The notes: generated by a model not told the origin, from the letters alone. Shown: positions 1 through 9,292, counted from the first letter of the stretch. The stretch: DNA of 64,000 bases from Chryseobacterium sp. Leaf180 (GCF_001424585.1 NZ_LMPJ01000001.1:154442-218441); one strand, 5' to 3'. Program-made: numbers and translations.

Positions 1-512
1 GGGTTTACATTACGATGAGCAAAGAACTTAAGATCCGCGCAAGTTCAGATTTTTTAGAAATTTATAAATAATTTTAGCCTGAGTTTCCAGGTCTTGATCT
101 TTTGGTTCCTTTTGCATCAAGGCAAAAGAACAAGAAAAAAAATAATTATAATTTTTTAGCCAATACATCCAGGTCTTAAACCTTAAAAATGCTGAATAAG
201 AGTAAACTTCTCGATACGATTTTTCCAAAACTACTTGAAGTGACGCTGTGTAAAAAAGCAGACTGAAAAATGACTTCGGAATCGAAGGCGCTAAGAAAAT
301 TTAAATTTAATCCGTTAAAAAAAACATTTGTTTCGACGATTCAATAAAAAATAAATGATTTGAGTCAATTGCCATTGTCTGAAGCGCGACAAAAATTAAG
401 ATCATAAGGTCATCGATTATATCCGCGCAAGTTTTGGGAATTTTAGGATTCAATTTAAATTTTTAGCCTGAGTTTCCAGGTCTTGATCTTTTGGTTCCTT
501 TTGCATCAAGGC

Positions 513-1390
513 AAACCTAACGAAGTGGTTCGACGACTGAAAGGAGTCACACCATGAAGAGGTTCACTGATTCGAAATAAAAATAAAATGCTGAAGTAAA
601 AGAACATAAAATAAAAATTATCATTGCATTAAATGCATCCAGGTCTTAAACTTTTAATTCTTCTGCTTCAAAACAAACCTAACGAAGTGGTTCGACGACT
701 GAAAGGAGTCACACCTCGAAGAGGTTCACTGATTCGAAATAAAAATAAAATGCTGAAGTAAAAGAACAAGAAAAAATTAAATACTTCCTGATACTCAACT
801 TCGTTTTTCACTCGAAGTTACGATATTTGATAAGATAGACCAAAACCGACTTCGGAATCGAAGGCGTTAAGAAATTGTTAAGAAATTTCGTTAAAAAAAA
901 TCTGGTGTTTGAAGCGCGGGTTTACATTACGATGAGCAAAGAACTTAAGATCCGCGCAAGTTAAAAAAAATCTGGTGTTTGAAGCGCGGGTTTACATTAC
1001 GATGAGCAAAGAACTTAAGATCCGCGCAAGTTCAGATTTTTTAGAAATTTATAAATAATTTTAGCCTGAGTTTCCAGGTCTTGATTTTTTGGTTCCTTTT
1101 GCATCAAGGCAAAAGAACATAAAATAAAAATTATCATTGCATTAAATACATCCAGGTCTTAAACTTTTAATTCTTCTGCATCAAGGCAAACCTAACGAAG
1201 TGGTTCGACGACTGAAAGGAGTCACACCATGAAGAGGTTCAATGATTCAAAAATTAAATAAAAACAATGAATTAAAAGAACATAAAATAAAAATTATCAT
1301 TGCATTAAATACATCCAGGTCTTGATCTTTTGGTTGCTTTTGCTTCAAGGCAAACCTAACGAAGTGGTTCGACGACTGAAAGGAGTCACA
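513..1390. repeat. Four copies of a hairpin-forming 40-base module
   Basis: A module starting AAACCTAACGAAGTGG occurs at 513-553, 674-713, 1188-1228 and 1352-1390. Two small hairpins can be drawn in each copy: CGAA-GTGG-TTCG and GACT-GAAAGG-AGTC. After them the flanking CGAA/TTCG pair of the second copy appears as TGAA/TTCA in the third, a possible compensatory change. This could be a transcribed structured element or a decayed mobile repeat. No function can be assigned. Confidence 0.6.
891..1030. repeat. Perfect 70-bp tandem duplication
   Basis: Bases 891-960 and 961-1030 are identical 70-base units, each running from TTAAAAAAAATCTGG to GATCCGCGCAAG. Absence of any mismatch points to a recent duplication, by slippage or unequal exchange, inside the older and more diverged repeat patchwork. 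Confidence 0.95.
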
Positions 1391-1521
1391 TCTCAAAGAA
1401 ATTCAACGATTCAAAAAAAAAATTAAAGTAAATAAATAAAAATAAAAACACTTCCCGGTACGGTGTCGAAAATTAACCCAAAGTCAGGGCATTTAAAAGG
1501 AAAACTGAAAACGATGCGATC

Positions 1522-2340
1522 TTAACCCACACGGTTTCGAAACTCACTCGGACTGACACCCAAAACCTTTTTCACATACCTCGTAAAAAACGAACGGCTT
1601 GAAAAATCCATTTCATCGGCAATTTCGGAGATATTAAGTTCTCTGTTCTGCAACAGAAGGATGATCCGTTCTTTGGCATAACGCTGTATCCATTCCGAAG
1701 CGGTAATTCGGGTATTAACCTTGCAGATATAATTGAGGTATTTGGGTGTAATATTCAGTTGATTGCTGTAAAACCGCACTTCCCGTTCTTTCATACAATG
1801 TTGCTGAACCAATAGTAAAAACCGTTGGTACAAAGTTCCGCTTTGCAGACTTCGCTTTTTCCGGTCGAGTTCATCTTCAAAAATATGCCACATCTCCAAC
1901 AGGAAAATTTGCATTTGTAGTTTCAACAGTTCGTTATAAAAACGGTGGTTTGTTTCCTGTGATTGATCGTACAGCAACTGAAAATTTTTTAAAATCTTTT
2001 CTTTATCGTCTTTGTCAGGATGCAGAATTGGATTTTCCTTGGAATGAGTATAACTGTCGATACTCGCATTGGCACTCGGCAAATTTTGAGTCAACAAATC
2101 CTTTTCTACAAACAGCGTTGTAGCTTTAAAATTCGCCGAAAAAGATAAATCATCTATAGAAAGTCCAGCGAGCCAAAAAATAAATTCTCCTTTTTTACAG
2201 TGAAATTGCCGGCCATTGAAACTGAATTTCACACTTCCGCTCTGGCAGTAAATATGGGTATGAAACTGAGTTTGAAAATCTTTGGGAAACTGAGCAATGG
2301 ATGCTGTTTTATGCAGGATTACTTTTTGATGTTCTGCCAT
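1522..2340 (-). CDS. AraC-family transcriptional regulator
   Basis: A 272-residue protein with the usual AraC architecture: an N-terminal cupin-like sensing half (about residues 1-110) and a C-terminal double helix-turn-helix domain (about 170-270). The C-terminal half carries the typical LNISEIADEMDFSSRSFFTR stretch, followed by KKVLGVSPSEFR. The gene is divergent from the acetyltransferase-hydrolase operon starting at 2460, with only 119 bases between the two starts, so it probably controls that operon and perhaps itself. The ligand cannot be predicted. Confidence 0.9.
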   Translation of the reverse strand: MAEHQKVILHKTASIAQFPKDFQTQFHTHIYCQSGSVKFSFNGRQFHCKKGEFIFWLAGLSIDDLSFSANFKATTLFVEKDLLTQNLPSANASIDSYTHSKENPILHPDKDDKEKILKNFQLLYDQSQETNHRFYNELLKLQMQIFLLEMWHIFEDELDRKKRSLQSGTLYQRFLLLVQQHCMKEREVRFYSNQLNITPKYLNYICKVNTRITASEWIQRYAKERIILLLQNRELNISEIADEMDFSSRSFFTRYVKKVLGVSPSEFRNRVG

Positions 2341-2367
2341 ATTTATTCAGATTTAAAAAACGCTTAA

Positions 2368-2375
2368 CAAAAATA
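2368..2375 (-). promoter_or_regulatory. Candidate -7 element for the AraC-family gene
   Basis: The minus strand reads TATTTTTG, matching the flavobacterial -7 consensus TAnnTTTG, 28 bases upstream of the AraC start. No clear TTTG at -33 accompanies it, so this is a motif match only. Confidence 0.35.
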
Positions 2376-2432
2376 GGTAATATCTGACATTATTTGCGCT
2401 GTAATTGTAACAAAACACCTTTCAGATTCTTC

Positions 2433-2440
2433 TAACTTTG
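2433..2440 (+). promoter_or_regulatory. Candidate -7 element for the acetyltransferase operon
   Basis: TAACTTTG is an exact match to the Bacteroidetes -7 consensus TAnnTTTG and ends 19 bases before the start codon at 2460. A -33 TTTG at ideal spacing is not obvious, which would fit an activator-dependent promoter under the divergent AraC protein. Confidence 0.45.
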
Positions 2441-2459
2441 CTGTATTAAATAAAGAAAA

Positions 2460-3029
2460 ATGCAACGAAAAGATATTTTTGAAAGATTACAAAACGGAGA
2501 AATCATTTCTTCAGACGATTCTGAGGCCTATAAAATGCGTGAAGCTTCTTTCGCCACAAAAGCATTATTGCTTAAGATGAACAACACCGAAGATCCAGGT
2601 GAAGTCAGAGCATTGCTGAGTGAAATCACCGCAACTGAAATCGATGAGACGGTCACGGTTTTTACGCCTTTGCACATCAATTACGGAAAACATACCAAAA
2701 TCGGTAAAAACGTATTCATCAATTTCGATTGTGTGTTCTTGGATTTAGGCGGAATAACCATTGAAGACAATGTACAGATTGCCCCGAAAGTGAGTTTGCT
2801 TACCGAAAGTCATCCGTTACATCCTGCCGATAGACAGTCACTCATTCCGAAACCCATTCACATCAAAAAAAATGCGTGGATTGGAGCAAACGCCACCATT
2901 TTGCAAGGCGTGACGGTTGGAGAAAACGCAGTGGTTGCAGCGGGTTCTGTGGTTTCAAAAGATGTGCCCGACAATGTAGTGGTGGGCGGAATTCCTGCAA
3001 AAATTATTAAAGAAATTAAATCAGTGTAA
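2460..3029 (+). CDS. Sugar O-acetyltransferase, left-handed beta-helix (Maa/NodL type)
   Basis: A 189-residue member of the hexapeptide-repeat acetyltransferases, which move an acetyl group from acetyl-CoA to a sugar or similar hydroxyl. The N-terminal 50 residues match the maltose acetyltransferase cap, and residues from about 70 show repeats such as IGKNVFIN, IEDNVQIA, IGANATIL and VGENAVVA. SHPLHP (about 120-125) holds the conserved active-site His region, and GGIPAKIIKEI is the classic C-terminal end. It is first in a four-gene operon; the next start is 1 base after its stop. The natural acceptor is unknown. Confidence 0.9.
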   Translation: MQRKDIFERLQNGEIISSDDSEAYKMREASFATKALLLKMNNTEDPGEVRALLSEITATEIDETVTVFTPLHINYGKHTKIGKNVFINFDCVFLDLGGITIEDNVQIAPKVSLLTESHPLHPADRQSLIPKPIHIKKNAWIGANATILQGVTVGENAVVAAGSVVSKDVPDNVVVGGIPAKIIKEIKSV

Positions 3030-3030
3030 G

Positions 3031-3498
3031 ATGAAGATAGCCACAGCCATTTTTATGTGTTTTACCTGCATTTCTCTTTTTGCCTGCAGTAAAGATGATG
3101 ACACAACGCCCATACGGAATAATGGCAGCACGAATAATAACCCTTCAACCACTAAAATGAAAATTACAGTTGGCACCGCAGTTTTTACCGCAACCTTATA
3201 CGATAATCCGGGTGCAACGGCGTTTAAAGCACTTTTCCCGCTTACCGTCAATATGACGGATTTAAACAACAACGAAAAGTACTTCGACTTGCCCAACCCA
3301 CTTCCCACAAATGCGTCCGTTGGCGGCGATATTAAAGCAGGCGATTTAACACTTTACGGAACTAATACTTTGGTGTTGTTTTACAAAGGTTTCAACACCT
3401 CATACAGCTATACAAAGTTGGGTTACATTGATAACCCAACCGGACTTGCAACGGCATTGGGCAATGGAAATTTGATTGTCAAATTTGAAACTGATTAG
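3031..3498 (+). CDS. Lipoprotein with a cyclophilin-like domain
   Basis: A 155-residue protein with a lipoprotein signal (lipobox LFAC, Cys at about residue 19) followed by an Asp-rich and Asn/Thr-rich linker. The rest, from MKITVGTAVFTATLYDN, resembles the bacterial cyclophilin-like fold, often found in small Bacteroidetes lipoproteins beside cupins and hydrolases. Likely anchored in the envelope facing the periplasm or surface. Second gene of the operon, 1 base after the acetyltransferase stop. The fold assignment rests on motif recognition; enzymatic activity is not established for this family. Confidence 0.75.
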   Translation: MKIATAIFMCFTCISLFACSKDDDTTPIRNNGSTNNNPSTTKMKITVGTAVFTATLYDNPGATAFKALFPLTVNMTDLNNNEKYFDLPNPLPTNASVGGDIKAGDLTLYGTNTLVLFYKGFNTSYSYTKLGYIDNPTGLATALGNGNLIVKFETD

Positions 3499-3510
3499 CG
3501 ATAAATTAAT

Positions 3511-4014
3511 ATGAAAAATTCTTTAAAAACAGTGGAAATAATGATCGTTGTCGCAATTACCACACTGTCGTGCCACAATAAAAATCAGGAAAAAATGAAA
3601 ACAGATACAAATGAACTGCAAGCAATTTTCCCGAAAGGCGAAAAAGGCTCAGAAGATTTATTTACCGGAAATGCTTATAATATTGGTCTGGTAGAGGCAG
3701 ATTCCACTTTCACGACTGCTGTTGGAAATGTGTATTTCGAACCGGGTGCAAGAAGCAATTGGCACAGTCATCCTGCCGGTCAGATTTTAATCATCACGGA
3801 TGGAATTGGCTACCATCAGATAGAAGGTCAACCCATTGAAATTATTAAAAAAGGAAGCGTTGTAAAATGTCCGCCCAATGTTCGTCACTGGCACGGAGCC
3901 AGTGCGGATGTGGGTTTACAGCAGTTATACATCGTTCCGAATACCGAAAAAGGAATTGTCAATTGGAACGAGGCGGTAACGGATGAGCAATATTCCATTG
4001 AAAAATCAAAATAA
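3511..4014 (+). CDS. Exported cupin-domain protein
   Basis: A 167-residue protein with a short hydrophobic leader ending in a lipobox-like LSCH, so probably a lipoprotein. The cupin core has the metal-binding pattern WHSHPAGQ and later RHWHG, with GSVVKCPPNVRHWH forming the second cupin motif. It resembles small cupins annotated as carboxymuconolactone-decarboxylase-associated or mandelonitrile-lyase-like proteins. Third gene of the operon, 12 bases after the lipoprotein stop. Substrate unknown. Confidence 0.8.
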   Translation: MKNSLKTVEIMIVVAITTLSCHNKNQEKMKTDTNELQAIFPKGEKGSEDLFTGNAYNIGLVEADSTFTTAVGNVYFEPGARSNWHSHPAGQILIITDGIGYHQIEGQPIEIIKKGSVVKCPPNVRHWHGASADVGLQQLYIVPNTEKGIVNWNEAVTDEQYSIEKSK

Positions 4015-4018
4015 GCAG

Positions 4019-5059
4019 ATGAAAAAGATAGCAGTTATTGCCATTGCATTAATGATGACCATCGGACATTCATTTGCACAAAATAAAAATTCAAAGAAAA
4101 TGAATACATCAAAAGAACATTATACATTTCAATTAAGTGATAAAGTTACCCGTCAGAAAATATCTTTCAAAAACCGGTATGGCATCTCGCTTTCGGGCGA
4201 TTTATATCTTCCGAAAAATGCTGGAAGCGGAAAATTGTCAGCACTGGCAATCAGCGGACCTTTCGGTGCGGTAAAAGAACAGTCGTCTGGTTTATACGCC
4301 AATCAAATGGCGGAACGTGGTTTTGCCGTTGTTGCATTCGACCCGTCGTACACGGGCGAAAGTGGTGGCGAACCGAGAAATTTGGCATCGCCGGAAATGA
4401 ATACCGAAGATTTCAGTGCAGCAGTTGATTTTCTGGGACTTCAAAAAAATGTGGACAGGGAAAAAATCGGCATCATCGGAATTTGTGGTTTTGGAGGTTT
4501 TGCCCTAAACGCTACTGCGGTTGATAAACGCATAAAAGCCGTTGTAGCTTCTACGATGTACGATATAACCAGATTAATGTCTAAAGGTTATAACGATGCA
4601 ACTACATTAGAACAGCGCACCAAAACTTTGGAACAGTTGGGTGAACAGCGTTGGAAAGATGCCGAAGCAGGAACATTTGTCTATGGACCGGAATACAATA
4701 AAGCGCCGAAAGATGATGACCCACAGTTTGTAAAAGAATATTACGATTATTACCGCACACCGCGAGGCTATCACGAGCGTTCGGTAAATTCAGGAAATTC
4801 CTGGACGGCAACTACGCCTATATCGTTTATGAATATGCCTATCCTGACATATATCAAAGAAATTTCGCCACGACCTCTTTTAATTATTGCAGGCGAAAAT
4901 GCACATTCAAGATATTTTAGTGAAACCGCATTTCAAAATGCCAACGAACCAAAAGAATTAATCATCGTTCCCAATGCTGTTCACACCGATTTATATGATA
5001 AAATAGAGGTCATTCCGTTTGATAAGATGGACACTTTCTTTAGAACTAATTTGAAATAA
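4019..5059 (+). CDS. Exported alpha/beta hydrolase with Cys nucleophile elbow
   Basis: A 346-residue protein with a cleavable signal peptide (MKKIAVIAIALMMTIGHSFA), which is why I start at 4019 and not at the longer in-frame start at 3983. The hydrolase core shows GICGFGG, a nucleophile elbow with Cys where many esterases have Ser, as in dienelactone-hydrolase and YcjY-type proteins; NAVHTDLYD near the C terminus supplies the likely catalytic His. It is the last gene of the operon and probably acts in the periplasm with the cupin. Specificity cannot be read from sequence. Confidence 0.85.
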   Translation: MKKIAVIAIALMMTIGHSFAQNKNSKKMNTSKEHYTFQLSDKVTRQKISFKNRYGISLSGDLYLPKNAGSGKLSALAISGPFGAVKEQSSGLYANQMAERGFAVVAFDPSYTGESGGEPRNLASPEMNTEDFSAAVDFLGLQKNVDREKIGIIGICGFGGFALNATAVDKRIKAVVASTMYDITRLMSKGYNDATTLEQRTKTLEQLGEQRWKDAEAGTFVYGPEYNKAPKDDDPQFVKEYYDYYRTPRGYHERSVNSGNSWTATTPISFMNMPILTYIKEISPRPLLIIAGENAHSRYFSETAFQNANEPKELIIVPNAVHTDLYDKIEVIPFDKMDTFFRTNLK

Positions 5060-5066
5060 AAGATAG

Positions 5067-5246
5067 CGAAAATCCGGACTGTTTGAGATCTACGAAAACA
5101 TCGGCGAACGCGACGACCTCACGGCCACCGTCACTCTTCCGACCTACTGCGCCGGACTCGATGTGGAAGCCTACGTCTACTTCCAGAACGAGGCCGAAAC
5201 CCTGGCCTTCAACTCCCCCTACCTCGGCACGGTCACCGTGCTGTAA
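5067..5246 (+). pseudogene. C-terminal fragment of a DUF6266 protein
   Basis: A reading frame without a start, preceded in frame by a stop at 5064, encodes about 59 residues including TYCAGLDVEAYVYFQN and PYLGTVTVL. This matches the C terminus of DUF6266 proteins of Bacteroidetes as I recall the family. Base composition is much richer in G and C than either neighbour, so the fragment looks transferred and then truncated at its 5' end by the junction with the hydrolase operon. Confidence 0.65.
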
Positions 5247-5251
5247 GACTG

Positions 5252-5287
5252 AATCTCCATCCTCAAAAAGGGTGGAGATTTTTTTTT
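5252..5287 (+). terminator. Rho-independent terminator
   Basis: Stem AATCTCCATCC / GGGTGGAGATT with a loop of about seven bases, followed by a run of T. It directly follows the DUF6266 fragment and probably came with it. Confidence 0.85.
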
Positions 5288-5371
5288 GTGATTTAAATCA
5301 CTTCATAAAGGTTTCCCGTAAGGTAGAATTGTGTTTTTTATTTATATTTATCAAAACTAAAAAACACAACT

Positions 5372-6265
5372 ATGAGATTTACCGCCATAGACTTTGAGAA
5401 AGCCAACAATAATTCCTGTTCGGTATGCAGTATCGGGATTGCGGTATTTGAAAACGGAAGCATTATTCATTCCCAAAATTATTTGGTACAGCCACCCGAC
5501 AACGAATACCTGGCGCTTCATACTTTAATACACGGAATAACTGCGGAAGACACCTGCAATGCTCCGGCATTTCCGGAAGTATGGAATTCAATCCAAAAGT
5601 ACATTGAGGGTGAAACTGTCGTGGCGCACAATGGATGTACTGTGGAATTTCCTATTTTGGAAAGTCTATTTCATTTTTATAGAATAAGTGTACCTGAATA
5701 TAGCGGCATTTGTACTTTACAGCTTTCCCAACAGCTTTTTCCATACTTGAACAATCATAAATTATCTACTTTGGCGGAACTGTTCAGTCTGATTTTCAGT
5801 GAAAACCTGCATCACAATGCGCTGTATGATGCTGAAGTCTGCGGGCTTATTTTTCTGAAGATGAATCAGTTTTTTAAGTTGAACAGTAGCTGTACGCCAG
5901 ATCATAACATCAGGAAAGAAAGTTCAAATAAAGATTTTTTCACCGATACTTTTTCATCAAAGAAGATTGATTCTTCCCTGATTTATCCGACTGAGAAACC
6001 CAAATATGAAAATCACTATTTCTACTCCAAGAAAGTGGTGATTACCGGAGAGTTCTCTGCTTTCCCGAAACAGCGGAACAAACTCGCTCAAATCCTTTTT
6101 GACTGTGGCGCAGATATCAATACTGCAATTTCAAAAAATACCGATCTGGTATTGGTAGGCAATGGTGCCGGACCTAAAAAATTGGAAAAAATAACTTCGC
6201 TAAATATTGCAGTGATGAATGAAGATGAGCTACTAGTTCTTATCAGAGATTATATAACTGAATAG
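5372..6265 (+). CDS. DnaQ-type 3'-5' exonuclease fused to a BRCT domain
   Basis: A 297-residue protein. The N-terminal part has DEDD-family exonuclease motifs: FTAIDFEKA (Exo I, residues 3-11), the HNGCTVEFPILE stretch around residue 89 (Exo II) and HNALYDAEVCG around 150 (Exo III). Residues about 215-297 form a BRCT domain (KKVVITGEF, NTDLVLVGNGAGPKKLEK). Exonuclease-BRCT proteins related to the DNA polymerase III epsilon subunit are known in Bacteroidetes and are presumed to act in repair. Its position next to a restriction island may be coincidental or may indicate a nuclease role in defence. Confidence 0.85.
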   Translation: MRFTAIDFEKANNNSCSVCSIGIAVFENGSIIHSQNYLVQPPDNEYLALHTLIHGITAEDTCNAPAFPEVWNSIQKYIEGETVVAHNGCTVEFPILESLFHFYRISVPEYSGICTLQLSQQLFPYLNNHKLSTLAELFSLIFSENLHHNALYDAEVCGLIFLKMNQFFKLNSSCTPDHNIRKESSNKDFFTDTFSSKKIDSSLIYPTEKPKYENHYFYSKKVVITGEFSAFPKQRNKLAQILFDCGADINTAISKNTDLVLVGNGAGPKKLEKITSLNIAVMNEDELLVLIRDYITE

Positions 6266-6384
6266 CAGTAAATTATTTTAAATATGTAAGAAGGTTTATT
6301 TAATGCTTTTTAACTCGACCAGATAACATTAATTTTAAGAAAAATTTCTTAGAAATCAACACAACTGATTTCCAACTACTAAAT

Positions 6385-7992
6385 ATGACTCAAAAAAGTA
6401 TCAAACAACTCGAAATAGAACTGTGGGAAGCCGCAGACGAATTAAGAGCCAACTCAAAACTGACGGCTGCGGAATACAAAGATCCTTTATTGGGATTGAT
6501 TTTGCTCCGTTTTGCTGAAAATAAATATGAAGAAGCCAAAGATCATTTGGCAGAAACTTTACCCATTAATCCGCGAACCAAACAAAGACGTGAAGCTACA
6601 AAAGACGATTTTGCCCAAGCTGGTGCAATGCAATTGCCCGAAAAAGCACAATATAGTTATTTAGCAAGTTTGCCCGAAAGCGAAGATTTGGCGGAAGCGA
6701 TTAATACCGCAATGAAACTAATCGAAGCAGAGTATGAAGATTTAGCTGGTATTTTACCTAAAAATTATCAGGAACTCACGCCCGAAGATGATTCTGATAA
6801 TAACCTCTTAGCAAACTTAATCCGTATTTTCAACAGCGATTCGGTGCGCAATGCAAAAGGTGATGTGTTTGGTAGAGTGTATGAATATTTCCTGATGAAA
6901 CTCTCGATGATGGGAGCTGGTGCGCAAGAAGGTGGCGAATTTTTTACACCGCCTTCTTTGGTACAGCTGATTGTAAATTTTATTCAGCCAGATCACGGGA
7001 TTATTCACGATCCTGCGTGTGGATCGGGTGGAATGTTTGTGCAAACCGCACATTTTATTAAAAACACTCAAAACAAAAGTGTGAACCAAGCCGTAACGGT
7101 TTATGGTACCGAATACAAAAGCAACAACACGCGTTTGGCGAAAATGAACTTAGCCATTCACGGAATTGAAGGGAAAATCGCCAACAACAATTCCTTTTAT
7201 GCTGATCCGCACGAGTTGTTTGGGAAATGTGATTTCCTGATGGCAAATCCGCCGTTTAATGTAGATAAAGTAGATGCTAAAAATAAGTTTTTGGCAGAAG
7301 ATAAACGTTTGCCTTTTGGTGCGCCTTTGACGGGAAAAGGAACGATTGGAAATGCCAATTACCTTTGGATTCAGTATTTTATGTCTTACCTCAATCCGAC
7401 GGGTCGTGCAGGATTTGTAATGGCTTCTTCTGCAACTGATGCAGGAAATGCCGAGAAAAGAATTCGTGAAGAACTGATAAAAACCGGCAATGTAGATTGT
7501 ATTGTTTCGGTGGGCAATAATTTTTTCTATACCCGAAGTTTGCCCTGTCATCTTTGGTTTTTTGATAAAGGCGCTTCGGCTCCGCTCAGCAACCGAAAAG
7601 ATAAAATTCTGATGATTGATGCACGAAATGTGTACCGAAAAGTAAGCACCACCATCAATGATTTTTCTGAGGAACAGTTGGAAGGACTAACTGCAATAAT
7701 GGCGCTTTACCGTGGCGAAAAACCGAATGTTGCTAAAGACAATGCTTGGTTTAATGAACATTTCCCTGATGGAATGTATCGTGATGTAGAAGGTTTGTGT
7801 AAAGTGGTAGACTTGGAAGAAATGGCAGAACAAGATTACAGCCTTACACCGGGACGATATGTTGGCGTAAACATCGACATTGATATGGATTTTGATTACA
7901 AAACCCGAATGCAGGAATTGCACAGCGAATTAGCTGAACTGAATACCGAAGCCAATCAATTGATGAATCAAATTCAAGCTTTTAAGTTATGA
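6385..7992 (+). CDS. hsdM: Type I restriction-modification DNA methyltransferase, HsdM
   Basis: A 535-residue N6-adenine methyltransferase subunit. The N-terminal helical domain contains ELWEAADELRANS. The AdoMet motif DPACGSGG is at residues 209-216 and the catalytic NPPF motif at 288-291. It forms the M2S methylase with HsdS, and with HsdR the complete type I restriction enzyme. Its TGA stop overlaps the hsdS ATG by four bases. It is first gene of a five-gene operon (hsdM, hsdS, two DUF262 genes, hsdR), all on the + strand with very short spacers. Confidence 0.95.
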   Translation: MTQKSIKQLEIELWEAADELRANSKLTAAEYKDPLLGLILLRFAENKYEEAKDHLAETLPINPRTKQRREATKDDFAQAGAMQLPEKAQYSYLASLPESEDLAEAINTAMKLIEAEYEDLAGILPKNYQELTPEDDSDNNLLANLIRIFNSDSVRNAKGDVFGRVYEYFLMKLSMMGAGAQEGGEFFTPPSLVQLIVNFIQPDHGIIHDPACGSGGMFVQTAHFIKNTQNKSVNQAVTVYGTEYKSNNTRLAKMNLAIHGIEGKIANNNSFYADPHELFGKCDFLMANPPFNVDKVDAKNKFLAEDKRLPFGAPLTGKGTIGNANYLWIQYFMSYLNPTGRAGFVMASSATDAGNAEKRIREELIKTGNVDCIVSVGNNFFYTRSLPCHLWFFDKGASAPLSNRKDKILMIDARNVYRKVSTTINDFSEEQLEGLTAIMALYRGEKPNVAKDNAWFNEHFPDGMYRDVEGLCKVVDLEEMAEQDYSLTPGRYVGVNIDIDMDFDYKTRMQELHSELAELNTEANQLMNQIQAFKL

Positions 7993-9290
7993 TGGAAGGC
8001 TGGAAAAAGGTTGAAATAGGAACTCATTGTAAAGTGTTATCTAGCAAAAGAGTATTTGCAGGTGATTATGTAGAAAAAGGAATTCCATTTTATCGTTCAA
8101 AAGAAATTATACATAAAGCTTTAGGAGTATTTTCTGGAGCTGAAGTTTATATCTCTGAGGAAAGATTTAATGATTTTAAAAATAAATTTGGAGCACCTAA
8201 AAAAGGTGATATTCTACTTTCTTCAGTGGGGAATAGGTCAGGCATAGCCTATTTTGTAAAAGAAGAATACGATTTCTATTTTAAAGATGGAAATTTAATT
8301 TGGATGAAAGATTTTGCTGATGAATTAGATTCGAAATACTTAGAGTTTTTTTTGAGATCCGATGGAGGGGAAAAAGCAATCGAATCAATGATGATTGGAG
8401 CCGCACAAAAAGCTTTGACAATAGATGGAGTAAAGAAGATTAAAATTCCTCTTCCCCCACTTTCCACCCAGCGCAAAATCGCCAACATTTTATCAGGTTA
8501 TGATGATTTGATAGAGAACAACCTAAAACGTATAAAAATTTTGGAAGAAATGGCACAACAAACCTACGAAGAATGGTTTGTGCGGATGCGTTTTCCGGGT
8601 TATGAAACTGCGGTTTTTGATGAGAATGGTTTGCCGGAGGGTTGGGAGAAAGGAACACTTGAAAAAATAACAAAATATTTAAGCGGTTTCGCTTTCAAAA
8701 GTGCACTTTTTAAACATGAAGGAAATGGTGTAATTAGGATTAAGAATATTGGAAATAATACAATTGACCTTTCTGATGTTGCATACGTTGATAATGAATA
8801 TGCTTCAAAACAAAATAAGTTCTTACTCGAAGCTGGAGATTTATTAATTGCAATGACTGGAGCGACAATAGGTAAAGTTGGTATTATGCCACATTCAAAT
8901 GATAGGTTTTATTTAAATCAACGAGTTGGAAAATTTGTTACAGAGAATACTGCATTTTTAAATTGTTTTTTTAATTCTACCTATGGTCTTAATCAAGTAA
9001 TCAATATTGCAGGAGGTGCTGCCCAACCAAATATAAGTGCTCAACAAATTTTAGATATTGAATTGTCTGTTCCTTCAAAAGAAATTCTACAAGCGTTCGC
9101 TGATAATTTCAATAGTAATCTAAAAATAATAATAAATATCCAATCTCAAAACCAGCGCTTATGCGAGGCACGCGATATTTTGTTGCCAAGGTTGATGATG
9201 GGGATGATTGATGTTTCGGGAAGCTATGGGAAGAGTGTGAAGGAAGATTTTTTGGGAATGGTGGCAGAAGAAAAAGCAAAATATAATTGA
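7989..9290 (+). CDS. hsdS: Type I restriction specificity subunit, HsdS
   Basis: A 433-residue subunit with two target-recognition domains (about residues 1-155 and 215-375), each followed by a conserved helical spacer; the first spacer begins PLPPLSTQRKIANILSGYDD. Each domain reads one half of a bipartite DNA target. The recognition domains are more AT-rich than the spacers, as is common in these fast-evolving genes. No inverted duplicate of the domains is present nearby, so there is no sign of a phase-variable shufflon. Confidence 0.93.
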   Translation: MMEGWKKVEIGTHCKVLSSKRVFAGDYVEKGIPFYRSKEIIHKALGVFSGAEVYISEERFNDFKNKFGAPKKGDILLSSVGNRSGIAYFVKEEYDFYFKDGNLIWMKDFADELDSKYLEFFLRSDGGEKAIESMMIGAAQKALTIDGVKKIKIPLPPLSTQRKIANILSGYDDLIENNLKRIKILEEMAQQTYEEWFVRMRFPGYETAVFDENGLPEGWEKGTLEKITKYLSGFAFKSALFKHEGNGVIRIKNIGNNTIDLSDVAYVDNEYASKQNKFLLEAGDLLIAMTGATIGKVGIMPHSNDRFYLNQRVGKFVTENTAFLNCFFNSTYGLNQVINIAGGAAQPNISAQQILDIELSVPSKEILQAFADNFNSNLKIIINIQSQNQRLCEARDILLPRLMMGMIDVSGSYGKSVKEDFLGMVAEEKAKYN

Positions 9291-9292
9291 TT

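Larger units (their letters stand above)
1..1440. repeat. Non-coding patchwork of interspersed repeats
   Basis: About 1.4 kb with no convincing gene, built from a few repeated modules separated by AT-rich filler. Module a (ends in CATCAAGGCAAA) lies at 72-126, 461-515 and 1059-1113, with a partial copy at 1315-1353. Module b (AACATAAAATAAAAATTATC onward, to CAGGTCTTAAAC) lies at 601-666 and 1114-1179, with a shorter copy at 1277-1320. Module c (GACTTCGGAATCGAAGGCG to ATCCGCGCAAG) lies at 272-431 and 846-960. Module d (CGAAGTGGTTCGACGACTG) occurs four times. The order differs between blocks, suggesting repeated recombination. The short open frames here are repeat-derived and I do not call them genes. 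The function is unknown. Confidence 0.85.

Noticed and set aside
28..228. 66-residue leftward gene at the window start
   Set aside because: It consists of repeat modules that recur out of frame elsewhere in 1-1440.
5083..5397. 104-residue gene rich in Ser, Thr, Pro and Arg
   Set aside because: It is an off-frame reading of the GC-rich DUF6266 fragment and runs through the terminator.
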